A DNA stretch of 64,000 nt from Corylus avellana (GCF_901000735.1 NC_081541.1:25173743-25237742); one strand, 5' to 3'; shown: positions 26,917 through 38,470, counted from the stretch's first letter. The notes: generated by a model from the sequence alone, not told the origin. Program-made: numbers and translations.

Positions 26917-26953
<37 letters not shown>

Positions 26954-29858
26954 GGGAAAAGATCTATGCAGTAAATTTTTTATGTGGCATTCAATCCTAG
27001 GTACATATTTCTTGCTGACAAGGTTGAGATTCAAGACATCACCAAGCAAACTTGCTTATTTGTTTTGGTGGGACCCAAAAGCAATCAAGTAAGCAATGTT
27101 AAAAAGTTCTCATATATTGTTAACATTAGGGAAAATACCCTGTTACTACCTGGAGTTTTGCCTGTATGAAAATCTCCATGAACTTTTAATTTGCTAATTA
27201 ACTTCCTTCAGTTTTGCTCATATGAAAAATAGGTTGTTCCCTCCAGATTTTTCTCCATAATAGGCAGTCCTGTGTTGTATCTGATTTTACGCATCAGAAA
27301 CAAAGACCTAATAACAGGCTTCCATTTGTGTGAACTTCAATTTTTTTCATTAATTCTCTAACACAAATATGTAAAATTTCCATTAAAATTACAAAAAAAG
27401 CAAAAAAAGAAAAAAAGAAAAAGAAAAAGGAACGAATGAAAGAAAGAAAGAAACTGAGGGAAATGCCTCCCCATCCCTCATGAGGGCCAGCCTTGCTGAC
27501 TGGGTGGCCTTGGGGGGTGGGGTGGAGGCCACTCTCTCTAGGGCAGGGTTGGAGGCACCTCCACGCCCAAGCACTTCAGGAGCCCCCTTCATCTGGAGGA
27601 TGGATTCCACCCCTCAGGCTGCCTCTTTAGTGAGGAGAAGGGTTGGAGGCGCTACCCTTAACTTCTCATTTTTTATTGTAATTTTTTTTTTTTTTTAATA
27701 TAATATGTTTTAAGGGTATAATGAAAATATTAGATGATTTGTATTAGAAAATGAACAAAAAAAATATTGACTCACATATTCGGAAGGCTGATGTTGGGTC
27801 TGACATATAAAATTGGACTTCTTGTACGACTCTCGTTAAAAAATTGAAGGGAAATTTGAAAGGTCATATTTGTAATGTGATCAAAAAATGACAGAAGTTA
27901 ATTGGAAAAATTAGAAGCTCAAGGGACGATTTATCACACAAGCAAAATTCATGATAGTAACGTGGTATTTTACCTTAACATTATTCCAGTATTTGATATG
28001 ATGCTTTTGAAGTTTTGAGTTTGATGGTGTAAATGCTTATAATTGTGGAATGCAATCAGGTAATGGAGGACTTGAACCTCGGTGATCTTGTTGGACAACC
28101 ATATGGCACACATCAACATTTCACTGTATGCTTCAATGATTTTCTTGACTGTTGTATGAGGAAGTTGTGCTCATTGGTTTATTCTCTTGTGAGAATTATT
28201 GGACATTGTTTCTGTACATCATTTCTGTGGTCAAATCTATGTATGGAATGAAATTTTTATATTTTTCATCTTAGTACAATAAATGTCAACATGCATAGCT
28301 AAAATGTAATGTAAACATATGTATAAGCAAGTTGTGCTTTGGAGTCTCAGGGATGAATTCACATATGCGTTTATATTTTTTTTAGGTCAACTTATATGAT
28401 TCAGGGATTTCTATTATTGTGTAAAATGGTTCTGTTTTATCTGTCCACCTGGCAAAAAAAAAAAAAAAAAGAGAGAAGAAAACATTTATGTTACAGAATC
28501 ATTTACCTGATTTTGTAATTCTCCTAATGTGACAATTTTGTTGGTGATAAATGATGCATCCTCATTAGCTCATGACTTCGCTCCATTTAAAAGTAAATAA
28601 TTGTCATCAAACTTTGGCTTGGAATATATTATATACAGAAGGTGACATCTGGATTCAAACTTATGTCTTTGACAACTTGCCTACTGAAAAAAGTTGAATT
28701 TATAATTATTCAATTCATGACTTGCAGCATCTTTGATGATGCATTACGGAAGTGTAGGAAGCTAAGGCTACTGGCAACAGAAATAATAACTGTTTTATTG
28801 TGTGTACTTTCATTTACTATTTGCAATCGACCTTATCCAAACCCTCTTTTAATTCACAGGTCAGTGGGATGCCTATTACTGTAGGTGTGGGAAACGTCAT
28901 TTCTGAAGAAGGTTTTTCTCTATTGATGTCACCAGCTGCTGCTGGATCAGTCTGGAAAAGTATTCTTTCTATGGGTGCTCTTCCAATGGGTTCTAATGCA
29001 TGGGAAAAACTAAGGGTTCTTCAAGGTGGTGATTCTTGACTGGATCGTTTTGGCTTACAAGTTTTGATTTATATAACTACTTGATGAGTGCAACTCAATT
29101 TTGCAGGAAGGCCAGCTCCTCAAAAAGAACTTACTAATGAATTTAATGTCCTGGAGGCTGGTCTCTGGAATTCCATCTCTCTGGACAAGGGTATATAACT
29201 CATTTCCATAAAATCATTTGAATGGAAATATGAGGGCTGAATGATCAAATTATAATCTTCTCAGGGTGTTACAAGGGACAGGAGACTATATCTAGACTCA
29301 TAACATACGATGGAGTGAAGCAACGACTCTGGGGAATTCGTATCTCAGCACCAACAGAGCCTGGCAGCCCCATTATAGTTAATGGGAAAAAGGTACTGGT
29401 CATGACTGTTATGCTTTTAAGTTTGAAAAATAACCCCTAAAGAAAGTTCTGCTCACTTATGCTGTGTTTGCTCATGGGAGAGAGGTAGGGAAAAAAAGGT
29501 AATTATTAATTTCTGTCTTGAAAGCCAAACAAAAATCTCCAATCAACAGCATACAATAATTAGTTGGTTTAATTGAGGTAGTTTCCTTTATGGAAACAAA
29601 AAGATAATAATATATAAGTTGTTACTCTATCTGGTTTGGCGTGCAGTTCATAGTTGTAACATATATGTGAATTTCATGCAGGTGGGAAAGGTGACAAGTT
29701 ATGCATCTGGAAGAACAGAATCAGAACATTTTGGTTTAGGCTACATTAAGAGGCAAGCTGCTTCAAAGGGAGACACCGTAACTGTTGGAGACGATATCAC
29801 AGGGACAGTGGTGGAAGTTCCTTTTCTTGCACGCCAAAGCCCGCCATCACGGAGTTGA
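20769..29858 (+). CDS. Chloroplast COG0354 protein (YgfZ/IBA57 type, GcvT-like fold)
   Basis: Twelve exons: 20769-20999, 21075-21176, 22888-22921, 24930-25003, 25127-25192, 25304-25368, 27001-27088, 28060-28125, 28860-29025, 29107-29190, 29265-29392 and 29682-29858. They splice to 1281 nt, 426 codons plus stop, with all junctions in phase and GT-AG. Residues 1-60 are Ser/Thr/Arg-rich, a likely chloroplast transit peptide. The family hallmark KGCYKGQE is at residues 325-332. The product resembles Arabidopsis At1g60990. COG0354 proteins are folate-dependent and support iron-sulfur protein assembly or repair; that role is family knowledge, not visible here. The start was chosen at the ATG opening MALATAAAPR, because the upstream in-frame ATG at 20697 would place a poor leader before the transit peptide. 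Confidence 0.92.
25629..26008. repeat. GC-rich ~33-bp minisatellite in intron 6
   Basis: The block GTGCAACCTCC recurs at about 25689, 25722, 25752, 25817, 25848, 25920 and 25953, with variants between, giving a period near 33 bp and 10-12 units. Intervening CTCGGGGG and GACGG blocks alternate. The array is much richer in G and C than the rest of the intron. Open frames on both strands come from the repeat composition. Confidence 0.8.
26888..26953. repeat. ATT microsatellite at the end of intron 6
   Basis: An almost pure (TTA)n tract lies about 50 bp before the exon 7 acceptor at 27000. Confidence 0.8.
27400..27660. other. GC-rich block in intron 7
   Basis: A GA-rich simple stretch (27400-27455) is followed by about 200 bp of GC-rich sequence with GGGGTGGGG and GAGGCC runs. 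It looks like part of a transposable element, but I could not place it in a family and found no terminal repeats. Confidence 0.4.
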
Positions 29859-30539
29859 GGTTCTTGAGGTCCGGTAATCATATGGATTAAGTTGAACCTC
29901 AACTATTTAGTCTGTCATCTTTTCGCATATTTTTCACCAATATGAGATGTACATGTCACTTTTCATTGAGTCGATGATTGTTTTGGATGTGTATCGTTTA
30001 AAATGACTTGTTTCAAGGAGAATCCCTCCTATTGACCATAAAAAAAGTGACGTGCTCTTATATTTTTATTTTTATTTTTTTAAAGTGGAGGGAAGACAAG
30101 AAGACAGAAACCAACACAAACCAAACAACGCTAAGGAGAATCTTTCCCCGTCTAACACGTTGAAGGAAGATGAGAATGCATCCAGAGAAGCATCTAGAGG
30201 TGGCTCATTTTGCTACTTGACGGCTGCAAAAGTTGACAATTTTATGAACTTTCTTGGAATGATAGGAGAGAGTCCAATCCAAAGGGGGGCTAGGGTTTTG
30301 TTTCTTGAATTCCCTTCCAAACCAGTAACAATTTCTTGTGCTGGATGAATGGATGAAATTCACATTTGAGAGTTTTTTGATTTGTAGCTAGGAGGCCCAA
30401 AGACAGTCATGGTTGGTCAGAAATTTCCAACCAAGTTTGGCAATGAGAGATTTGTTCATGTACTTCATTTGAGAGCGAGGTTCTTGGATTTTTCTTTGGG
30501 GAAACCCCATTATACCTATATATATATATAACTAGTCAA
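29859..30539. other. 3' flank of the COG0354 gene and unassigned repeat-like DNA
   Basis: The 3' UTR follows the stop at 29856-29858; its end is not evident. From about 30060 a block of mixed open and broken frames (for example FMNFLGMIGESPIQRG on plus) looks like decayed retroelement sequence, but I cannot assign it. Confidence 0.4.
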
Positions 30540-30900
30540 GTCTGTTGCATAGGGAAGAAGGCATAATAGTGGCTACAGCCTTAATGAGGGTAGATTTGCT
30601 AGCATGAGAAAGTGTCTTTGCCTTCCAATCAGATAACGAATTCCTCAAAGGTTGCCTTTTATTTTTTTAGGGCTTGGAGAAGCTAATGAGCTAAAATTGA
30701 GTTGTCTTGAATAGAACGGCCAGGGACTAAGGCTGATTTGTTGGGGGGCAACGATTTGGGGAGGATGGATTTGAGACGGTTAGCAAGGATTTTTGTGATG
30801 ATTTTGTAGGACACATTGCGAAGGCTTATAGTTATGAAGTGATGCAAAAGAAAAAGGTACCTTCTTGCTTGGGTACAAAGCCCTAGAAAGGTGTTGTTTT
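30540..30900 (-). pseudogene. L1-type LINE reverse transcriptase fragment
   Basis: On the minus strand from about 30824, the frame reads NVSYKIITKILANRL and then LVPGRSIQDNSILAH, a hallmark stretch of plant LINE reverse transcriptases. A second piece, DWKAKTLSHASKSTLIKAV (about 30545-30640), belongs to the C-terminal part of the same domain. The catalytic core between them is deleted, and there are stops and frame shifts. It is a dead fragment; no poly-A tail or target duplication was identified. Confidence 0.75.
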
Positions 30901-31839
30901 GCTCTCAGAGCAGAGTGCCACCTCTAAAAGCTCCAGATTGAGCTGGGAACATCTTGCTTCACAATGTGCCTTCATCAGATAAAGGGGTGAGGATGAAGAG
31001 AAGCATCTTTTGTAGTGGAACTGAAAGCAAGCAAGCAACCATTGTTATTTTGTCAAAAATCCAAAGGCCTTCTCGGATTTTGATGAATTCAACCACGCTT
31101 ATCCTTCTTCTGATGATGCTGGAGGTGGAAAAATTTAGGGCCCGTTTAGTTTGTGGAATAGACCCCTAGAATAAAATGACTATTTTTATGGAATAATCAT
31201 TCTTTTGTTTGGTACGGGTTTATTTCTAGGAATAGTTATTCCCGTGGGAATCACTAATCTCTTACACACATGAATAACTATTCCTTTAAAAAATGAGAGG
31301 AATAGCTATTCCTGAAGGAATTGACAACTTTTTTCAAAAAAACAATGGCTTGTTTTTCCAATATAATCTAATATGGGTACATTATTACATACAATCGCTT
31401 GTTTAGAATATTGTTTATTTTACGACAACTAGTTTGCCTTTGCAAAATATATTTCTCCCCCTACCTCTCGCACCCATTGTACGTGTTAGCTTTTATGTTG
31501 ACAAATTCAATATCAAAACTAGTGTAGTTATAAGTATAATGATGCTTCTTTTACTTGGCAGTTGCTCTTAATCTTTTTGTTGAAGAAGAAACAAAAATTG
31601 CTAAAGTCAAATGATCCCTATAGTCTTTGAAATGTTTTCATTCATTTAATATATTGTGGCCTTTTCAAAAGGTTCTTCACTTAATCGTACGAACACCAAC
31701 CTTTCAAGTCTAGGTATTTTTTCCTACAAGTTACTTATTAAATAAACAACAACTATTTTGAAAAAATTTCCATTCAAATGAACTTTCTTCATGGAATGTC
31801 CTATGACACGGTATTTTGCATTGCATTATGTATTGAATC
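30901..31839. other. Intergenic DNA with a MITE-like fragment
   Basis: About 31139-31325 starts GGCCCGTTTAGTTTG and has repeated GGAATAG.TATTCC motifs, as in many plant MITEs, but the right terminal repeat is not clear. The rest has no recognisable gene. Confidence 0.4.
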
Positions 31840-32428
31840 AATAAATTTAGGGTAAATATATCATTCCCGCCAAAATTAAAAACTCCTTAGTTGGTTTTTT
31901 TTTTTTTTTGGACAATTTAGTCCATGGGTCAATCGAAATGCCAATAAACTCCCTACCGTCAAATTTTTTTAACAGCCGTTAGTCTAAATCAAAACGCTAT
32001 GTTTCACCTCATTAAAATATTAATTTTAAAATTTAAATCTAAAAATTAAAAAAAAAAAAAAAAAAAAAAAAATTGAAGGGGTGCCACCCCTGGCCACCCC
32101 CCAACCCCTATGGGGTGGTTTGCCCACCCCTGGGGGTGGCTGCAACTCTCCATAGGCGCTGCCATCCCTGGTCACCTCTTTAATTTTTAATTTTTAATTT
32201 TTAGATTTAAATTTTAAAATTAAATTAATAAAAAATTAATATTTTAATAAGGTAAAATTGTGCGTTTTGATTGGGACTAACGACTGTTAAAAAAATTTGA
32301 CTGTAGGGAGTTTATTGGCATTTCGATTGACCCATGTAGTAAATTGTCCAAAAAAAAAAAACCTATTGAGTTTTTAATTTTGGCAGGTTGACTCAAGGAC
32401 TTATGATATATTTACCCATAAATTTATT
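31840..32428. mobile_element. Foldback/MITE with ~230-bp inverted arms
   Basis: The left arm (from TAAATTTAGGGTAAATATATC) is mirrored by the right arm ending ATATTTACCCATAAATTTA. Both arms contain GGACAATTTA and CCAATAAACTCCC-type blocks and the TCAATCGAAATGCC block. A GC-rich loop (about 32077-32180) with CACCCC and GGGGTGG runs sits between them. No ORF. Exact ends and target duplication are ambiguous because the flanks are themselves palindromic. Confidence 0.75.
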
Positions 32429-32952
32429 ATCATCTTTTATTAAGTTGATTTAATATATTCTGTTCAAACGCCTCCTTACAGCTTACAAAAACTCTATTCT
32501 TATTTTTCTGAAACTCATCTTTTCCATGAAACCACACATTTTTCTGAAGTAACTTCATATATATTGTCTTTTCATAATTGAATAATATATGATTAAATTC
32601 TAAATATTCTAATATGCATATTTATCAAACTTTTCAAATCAATATTTTCTTAAAGCTTTTGTATGAGTATCTTGATGTAATATGTCATATGTCATGACTA
32701 GGGGATCATTCACTTCACTTGTCCATTTGAATCTAATTTGTTTTGTAGGTTTTAGAATTTAACCCGTTTCGGTGTGTCAAAACTTAGATGTTTTTTCAAT
32801 GTGTTCTCTGATGTCTTGTAATAGTTGGTTCTTTTAATTGCCTTTCTTGCATTTTTCATTGATGTGTTCTTTAGGTTTTCCGCTCCGTAAACAAATTGTT
32901 GTTTTATGATTGTGATGTTCATGTTTTATGTTTTGTCCATTTAGTCGATAAT

Positions 32953-33823
32953 TAGGGGTGTAAACGAGCCGAGCTTGAGCTGTCCAGGCTCGGCTCATTT
33001 ATTTTTGGGTCAGGCTCGAGCTCGAGCTTGAGCTCGACTCGAGCCCGACTTTGCTGCTCGAGCTCGGCTCGACAGGGTTGGAACCCTGTTCGAGCTCGAG
33101 CTCGACTTTTTTTTTTTAAGTGTATTAGATTACAAAAATCATCCATGCAGAATATTTTGCACCTTAAAATACTAATCAATCTCTTATAACATCATCAGCA
33201 TCCATTAATGTTTAATTAAAACTTTAACAATAAAGAAGGGAAACTGCAAATAAAACCCAAAACTGCTGAATTAACACAGCTTATGCAGCTGTAATACAAC
33301 AAAACTTCATGCTTCATGAACTGTGCCAATTTTGAATATGCATGGACATCTTTGTTCAAGTCCAAGCCCTTATCTTTGTTCAGCAATCACAACCTAAACC
33401 ATCAATAAACAACAAGGTCTTCATATTTCACGACAAGAGCTGATATTACCAAGATTACAACTAAGAATACCAGAAAGTTGGCAAGCAGAAAAGCCATTCA
33501 TCTAGTCATCCAAAAAAGAAAAATCATTGTTCATCTAAAACTAGCCAGGGCCCAAGATGTCATCCATTTTTGACAAATAATTATATATTGTTATTTGTTA
33601 CTTAATAAAAAATATATGAGCCGAGCTTAATAAGCGAGGCAAGCCTTATACGAGCCGAGCTCACGAGCTTAGCCGAGTCGAGCCAAGCTTGCTTCGTTTA
33701 TTATTCGAGCCAGGATTTGTGTTCACGAAGCGCTTCATTTAATATTCGAGTCGAGCGCGAGTCGAGCTTATGCGAGCCGAGCCCGAGCTTGTTCACGAGA
33801 CGCTTCGCTTACTTAACAGCCTA
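32953..33823. mobile_element. hAT-type non-autonomous element, 871 bp
   Basis: Starts TAGGGGTGTAAACGAGCCG and ends (reversed) TAGGCTGTTAAGTAAGCG. It is flanked by 8-bp duplications TCGATAAT (32945-32952) and TCAATAAT (33824-33831), one mismatch. Both ends hold arrays of GAGCTCGAGC / GAGCCGAGC motifs, the usual subterminal pattern. The middle is AT-rich with no recognisable transposase. Confidence 0.8.
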
Positions 33824-33831
33824 TCAATAAT

Positions 33832-34129
33832 ATTGCCTGCTTATTGTGTTTGAGAATATTATACAATTCATATATTCTTTCAAGTTTCTTACTAGTCCAA
33901 ATGTTTGGCTAAAAACTATTTCGAAACCTTGAAATCCTAGCAAAAAGATATAACTTAACCCGAAAGTCACTTAACATTCATAGTTCCAAAAGTCACAACT
34001 ATTAAAAAACAATTATTTGAAATAATTTACTTTAGCAATATATTATCCTCTAGAACATATAACGTCTAAGCCTTGCTCATCATTTTTATTATACATCGAA
34101 ATAAAAAGTTTTACTGTGGAAGAAAAACC
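33832..34129. other. Upstream flank of the cysteine-rich ORF
   Basis: AT-rich unique sequence between the hAT element and the ORF start. Several TATA-like stretches occur, but none stands out as a promoter. Confidence 0.4.
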
Positions 34130-34612
34130 ATGGCTTGCAAATGTATTAGGAAACTTATGTCAATGATGAAGTTAATTATCCTTATTCCCCTTAAAGTTCA
34201 AGCTAATGAACTCGCCCATATCTCTTTCCGTCCCTCTTCACCTTCTATCATATTTCCTCATTTCTCCGACCTTGCCACTATCTATTTTCCTCCCTCTCCA
34301 CTGCCCATCCACTATCATCACTCCTCTGAACTTGATACAACCACAATGAAGAGATGCATTCCAGATGTACTTAAATTTTGTCGAAAAAGAAACCTACCCA
34401 ACAAATATCAATTTGAACGTTGTATTATAGATCGTCACCGGTTTTGTGTTAGAAAGCAAGGCCTAAAACATACTACGGAGTCTAAGCAGTGCATATCAGA
34501 CTGCATACTCTTACTACGTCAAAGACCTATTGCACCTTGTTACTTAGAATGCTATAAAAAAACATTCCAAGAAGCACTCAAATGTCAACAATTCGCAGAA
34601 TCCCTAGCATAA
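34130..34612 (+). CDS. Putative cysteine-rich secreted protein
   Basis: A single-exon frame of 160 codons. I chose the ATG at 34130 (MACKCIRK...) because of its good context, ACCATGG; an in-frame ATG at 34073 would add 19 residues. Residues 12-30 (MMKLIILIPLKVQANEL) could act as a short signal peptide. The C-terminal half is cysteine-rich with regular spacing: two C-X7-C pairs (CIPDVLKFC, CIIDRHRFC), then C-X3-C (CISDC), 11 residues, C-X3-C (CYLEC), and a final Cys. Such spacing recalls small plant antimicrobial or thionin-like and hairpinin-like proteins, but I cannot assign a family. Adjacent repeats and a low coding bias leave room for it being non-functional. Confidence 0.5.
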   Translation: MACKCIRKLMSMMKLIILIPLKVQANELAHISFRPSSPSIIFPHFSDLATIYFPPSPLPIHYHHSSELDTTTMKRCIPDVLKFCRKRNLPNKYQFERCIIDRHRFCVRKQGLKHTTESKQCISDCILLLRQRPIAPCYLECYKKTFQEALKCQQFAESLA

Positions 34613-34909
34613 GGTTTGGTAAATATTTCTTAACCACTCTCTTTACTCTTTCCCTCCCTACAACTATTTGTTGGTCACCAAATTGATTGTCTACAATACA
34701 AAGATGGAAGTTATCTAATTGCGGCTTGTTTCTTAGAATGCTTATCAATCTTTTTATTTACCTTAATGAGGCTTTGGAAATTTTATATATTTCTAGCACA
34801 TCAATAGATTGTTTATATCAATTATTTATTTCCATTCATTACAAAATGTTGAACATTGTTTCTTCTATGTGAATCTTAACGTGTACTAAAACTTGACATC
34901 TCTAAATAT
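34613..34909. other. 3' flank of the cysteine-rich ORF
   Basis: AT-rich sequence with no recognisable gene or repeat. Confidence 0.4.
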
Positions 34910-35780
34910 TTTCTAGGGTAAATATTAAAAAAAAAAAAAAAAAAACCCCCCCTGAACTAACCGTCATTTTTGAAATAGCCCTCTTAAGTTTAAAGTGTGC
35001 TAAAGTGGTACATCAAACTACCAAAGTGGGTCAAAAATGCCTCTTTTTTATTATATTCCTATAGTACCCTTATTCTCTTAAAAACTGAAATAAAAAAAAA
35101 TAAAAATAAAAACCTTAAAAATTAACTTTAAAAAAAAAATCAAGAAATTAATTTTTTAGTTTTATATATTTATATTTTTTTTATTAAGAGTGACACGTGT
35201 TGCAATTTTATTGGCGTTGACCTAGACATCTAACAGAATTTGTCAAATGCTTAAATGAAATTTGACTCTATGGACAAAATTATTTTTTTAGCATATCTTA
35301 GGGACCTCTTAGTTCACTTTCATACGATATGAAGCAATTTTTAATTTAGGCCAACCACACATTCAGATGCGATTTTTAATTTTGGCCAACTGCAATGACT
35401 AAATTTTTATTTATCCAATAAAAAAAAATCTTTTTAAAAAAAAAAAAAAATTTTGTTTAAAAAGTAGTTTAGTTTAGTTTTTTATTTTAGTTTTTAAGAG
35501 AGGACGTGTATTATAGAAATATAATAATAATACTAATAATAATAAAAAAAAAAAGTGTCATTTTGGCACACTTTGGTAGTTTTTTTTTTTTTTTTTTTGA
35601 CATGTCCGCACAAGAGTGGGGAGGGAGATTCGAACTAGTGATCTCCGCTTCATTAAGTGTGGTCTCAGCTGCACACTTTGGTAGTTTGATGTAAGACTTT
35701 AGCACACTTTAAACTTTGTGGAACTTTTTTTAAAAATGGCTGTTAGTCGAGGGGGTTTTTTAAAAAAAAAAAAAATGTTT
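34910..35780. mobile_element. Foldback element interrupted by a SINE
   Basis: The left arm (34940-35030) contains AACCGTCATTTTTG, TTTAAAGTGTGCTAAAG and AAACTACCAAAGTG. These are mirrored at 35671-35760 (CACTTTGGTAGTTTGATG, TTTAGCACACTTTAAA, AAAATGGCTGTTAG). The interior is AT-rich with poly-A runs. The SINE at 35583-35670 sits in the right arm. Confidence 0.65.
35566..35687 (-). mobile_element. SINE with 17-bp target duplication
   Basis: The insert 35583-35670 is flanked by identical GCACACTTTGGTAGTTT (35566-35582 and 35671-35687). On the minus strand it carries GTTCGAATCTC, a tRNA-type B box of the RNA polymerase III promoter, and ends GACATGTC followed by a long A tail. These three traits together define a SINE insertion. 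A convincing A box was not found, so the 5' end may be truncated. The 17206-17271 insert shares its tail. Confidence 0.8.
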
Positions 35781-36094
35781 CCATATTTTCTAACTTATAA
35801 GGAGCATTTAATAATTAACTTCAATACCTACAGTGGTATCCAGCAAAAAATTTTCATTATTATAACCATTTATTGTCTCTCTTTCTTATACTTACCAAAA
35901 AAATGTTGATTTAATTTTGTATTGTCTAGTTTTCTATGGTAAACATGTATAGATAAGCAAGTACTAATTACCAAATAGAGTAATTTAATTTGATTGGAGC
36001 ACTAAAGATCTCAATTTAGTGAATTGCAGCTATAAAAGTCTTGAACATTAATAATCACCTTGTACAAGATTTTGAAAACTGAAATATATGAGTA

Positions 36095-36266
36095 ATTCTA
36101 GGAGGTCTGCTTGTGTTCTACTTTTGTCCTACTAAGAATGATGTGGCTATTAAAATCACCATTGGGCTTGTGATTTATCATTATTGAATTTTGATCAAAT
36201 GGTTATTTTAATAGCCACATCATTCTTAGTAGGATACAAGTAGAACACAAGTAGGCCTTTTAGAAT
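36095..36266. mobile_element. MITE with ~65-bp inverted repeats
   Basis: The left arm (TCTAGGAGGTCTGCTTGTG, then CCTACTAAGAATGATGTGGC) is the reverse complement of the right arm ending at TTAGAAT. A short AT-rich loop separates them. Related cores occur near 2640-2720 and 19858-19915. Confidence 0.75.
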
Positions 36267-36275
36267 CCATACTTT

Positions 36276-36511
36276 TCAAGTATGAATCCATACTCATCTC
36301 GCCTTCGTAGCGTTCTTCGTGTTTTTCATGAACTTGAAGAACATCTTTATGTCTTCATCATATTCATAAAGAATTTCTTGAAGACTTGAGAGTTGATCAA
36401 GAACTTCAAGATTTTCAAACAATTGGGGAGAAGATTACTCCATTAGACCTTCTCTTTGATGATTGAATATGACTGTCAGTGTAGGCTCACAAAGTTTTCT
36501 CAAGAACAAGA
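36276..36511. repeat. Duplicated LTR-flanking segment, left copy
   Basis: Closely matches 45515-45755. In both places it precedes a copy of the same copia LTR. Here a 20-N gap replaces about 380 bp that separates segment and LTR in the right-hand copy. Confidence 0.7.
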
Positions 36512-36531
36512 NNNNNNNNNNNNNNNNNNNN
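36512..36531. other. Assembly gap, 20 N
   Basis: A short N run directly before an LTR start. The matching locus (45756-46136) has about 380 bp here, so the gap size is probably wrong. Confidence 0.9.
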
Positions 36532-37209
36532 TGTTTTAGCACATTCGGTTTGCATGTAAGTTGTTGAAAATGAGCACCTCAGCATGTCCAGAAAGCAGGA
36601 TTCTAGAAGGCCCTGTCCGGACCGCCAGAAGCCAGGTCCGGACCCAATATCCAAAAAACACACTTTGAAGGGCCTATCTAGACCATCAGAAGCCAGGTCT
36701 GGACACAATATCCAGCAAGTCAAATGTGAAGGGCCTGTCCAGACCGTCAGAAACTAGGTCCGAACACTATATCCAGCAAGCTACTTTTGAGGGGCATGTC
36801 CGGACCGCCAGAAGCTGGGTCTGGACCCAATTTCCAGCAAGCTGCATTTGAGAGGTAGGTCCGGACTGTCAGAAGCTGGGTCTGAACCCAATTTCCAACA
36901 AGCCCATTTTGCATGGCCTGTCCAGACACATGACTTGGCTGTCCGGACACCACGTGGTTATGCATATATAACCCTAGCCATGTCCGAACACCCACTTATC
37001 CCTGTCCGGACATGGCTGCTGAATTGTTGTTTTATTTTCTATTTAAACAAACTATTTTGCCTATTAGACGTATGTATTTTGAGAACAAAAACAGAAAGCT
37101 TAGAGAGAAATATTGTTCTAGTTTATGTGAGTAAAGATTAAATACGTGAAGCCAATTGGAGTTCCAGTGAAAGGAAATCTTATAAAAGAATTGTGCCAGA
37201 TGTTCTGGA
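36532..37209 (+). repeat. Partial copia LTR (Sirevirus-like family)
   Basis: Matches the first ~680 bp of the LTR at 46137-47138, including the 61-bp GTCCGGAC repeat array, and is cut by the gap at 37210. Many of its CpG sites have decayed to TpG or CpA compared with the other copy. Confidence 0.8.
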
Positions 37210-37322
37210 NNNNNNNNNNNNNNNNNNNNNNNNNNNNNNNNNNNNNNNNNNNNNNNNNNNNNNNNNNNNNNNNNNNNNNNNNNNNNNNNNNNNNNNNNNN
37301 NNNNNNNNNNNNNNNNNNNNNN
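37210..37322. other. Assembly gap, 113 N
   Basis: An N run of a non-standard length, so possibly sized from read pairs. Confidence 0.9.
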
Positions 37323-38470
37323 CTCAAACCAATACTTTTTTCATTTAACTTTAGCCCTTTAGAATTAATTCAATAAAGCCAAAAGTTATGAATTAAAATT
37401 ATAAGACCAATGCTTATTTTAATTACTTAGCTTGCATGAATTAAATTATGAGCCAAGTGCTCTACTTAATTCCCAAATCCAATTTCTCCAACTAATCAAG
37501 AAGATTAAATAAATTTTTTGGCCGATGTTTTATTAAAATAAAACATCCAAATAAATAAATAAATAACTGAGGAGCAATTTAATTTTTCTGTCAATTTATA
37601 TTAGCTCAAAGAGGAACCTAAGGAAAAATATCATTTGCTTAATAGGCATGTGATTGTAACACATTACACTATTTAATTACAATTAATTTTACTAAACAAT
37701 TGTGACTGCACTCTAATGATTATCTTTGATTTAATCAATTAATCCTTATGACGTTCTTTATTGCATGTTACCTCTCCATGGAATCATTCCGTAGTCGAAC
37801 CAAAGTCTTTCAACTGTCACTTTATTCACTACATCTTTTCCTTGAGTCACTAATTTAAATTCATGATTAACCTTATATACCTTGTGAGAATACATCTCAC
37901 CTTATACATGTATAAGTTTTCAGTGTACCTACTGAAAACACTCGGGCATGAGCTTTTAAGATAATCTTTCCCATTAAATATAAAACAAGGAAAATATTCC
38001 TTATCATTTTTTTCTCTGACAAAGGATTTGGATTCTTTCTTAAAGTCGGTATTCCCACAATATTAGACGTGATTACCCAACGTACTGAGTCCTATTGACC
38101 GATGATAGGTCTCACTCTTAGATACATCTAAGTAATCAACATCTCAAATCTGAGTTCACGAACTTCTCAGGATTTAGAATAAATATTAAGACGTTGTGCA
38201 CATACATCAATTGTTATGACAGTATTTACAATTGATGACTCACATGGTCCTGTTTAGTGTATGACACAACTTTGCCAATACCCCAACATATTAACCTAAA
38301 GCCTCCATGCTTCTCATGACCAAGATAAGTCATTTGAAGTTTAACATGTTATAGTCTAGATGTAATTCCCAGTTCCATTTATGACTATGAGCAACAAGTT
38401 TTATAAGTTGTAAGGACCTTTAAGTATGATCTTCTATGATACCCACATCATCACTCAAACACAATGCATC
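37323..38470. other. AT-rich, retroelement-like non-coding region
   Basis: No ORF or domain is recognisable. The first ~40 bp resemble the sequence just left of the LTR at 46137 (CAATACTTNTTTCATTT). The composition and the tandem-duplicated block that follows suggest an LTR retrotransposon leader, but this is inference. Confidence 0.35.

Noticed and set aside
35583..35670. A possible functional tRNA gene from the GTTCGAATC box
   Set aside because: Only the B-box-like part is present; there is no cloverleaf, and the A tail and target duplications identify a SINE.
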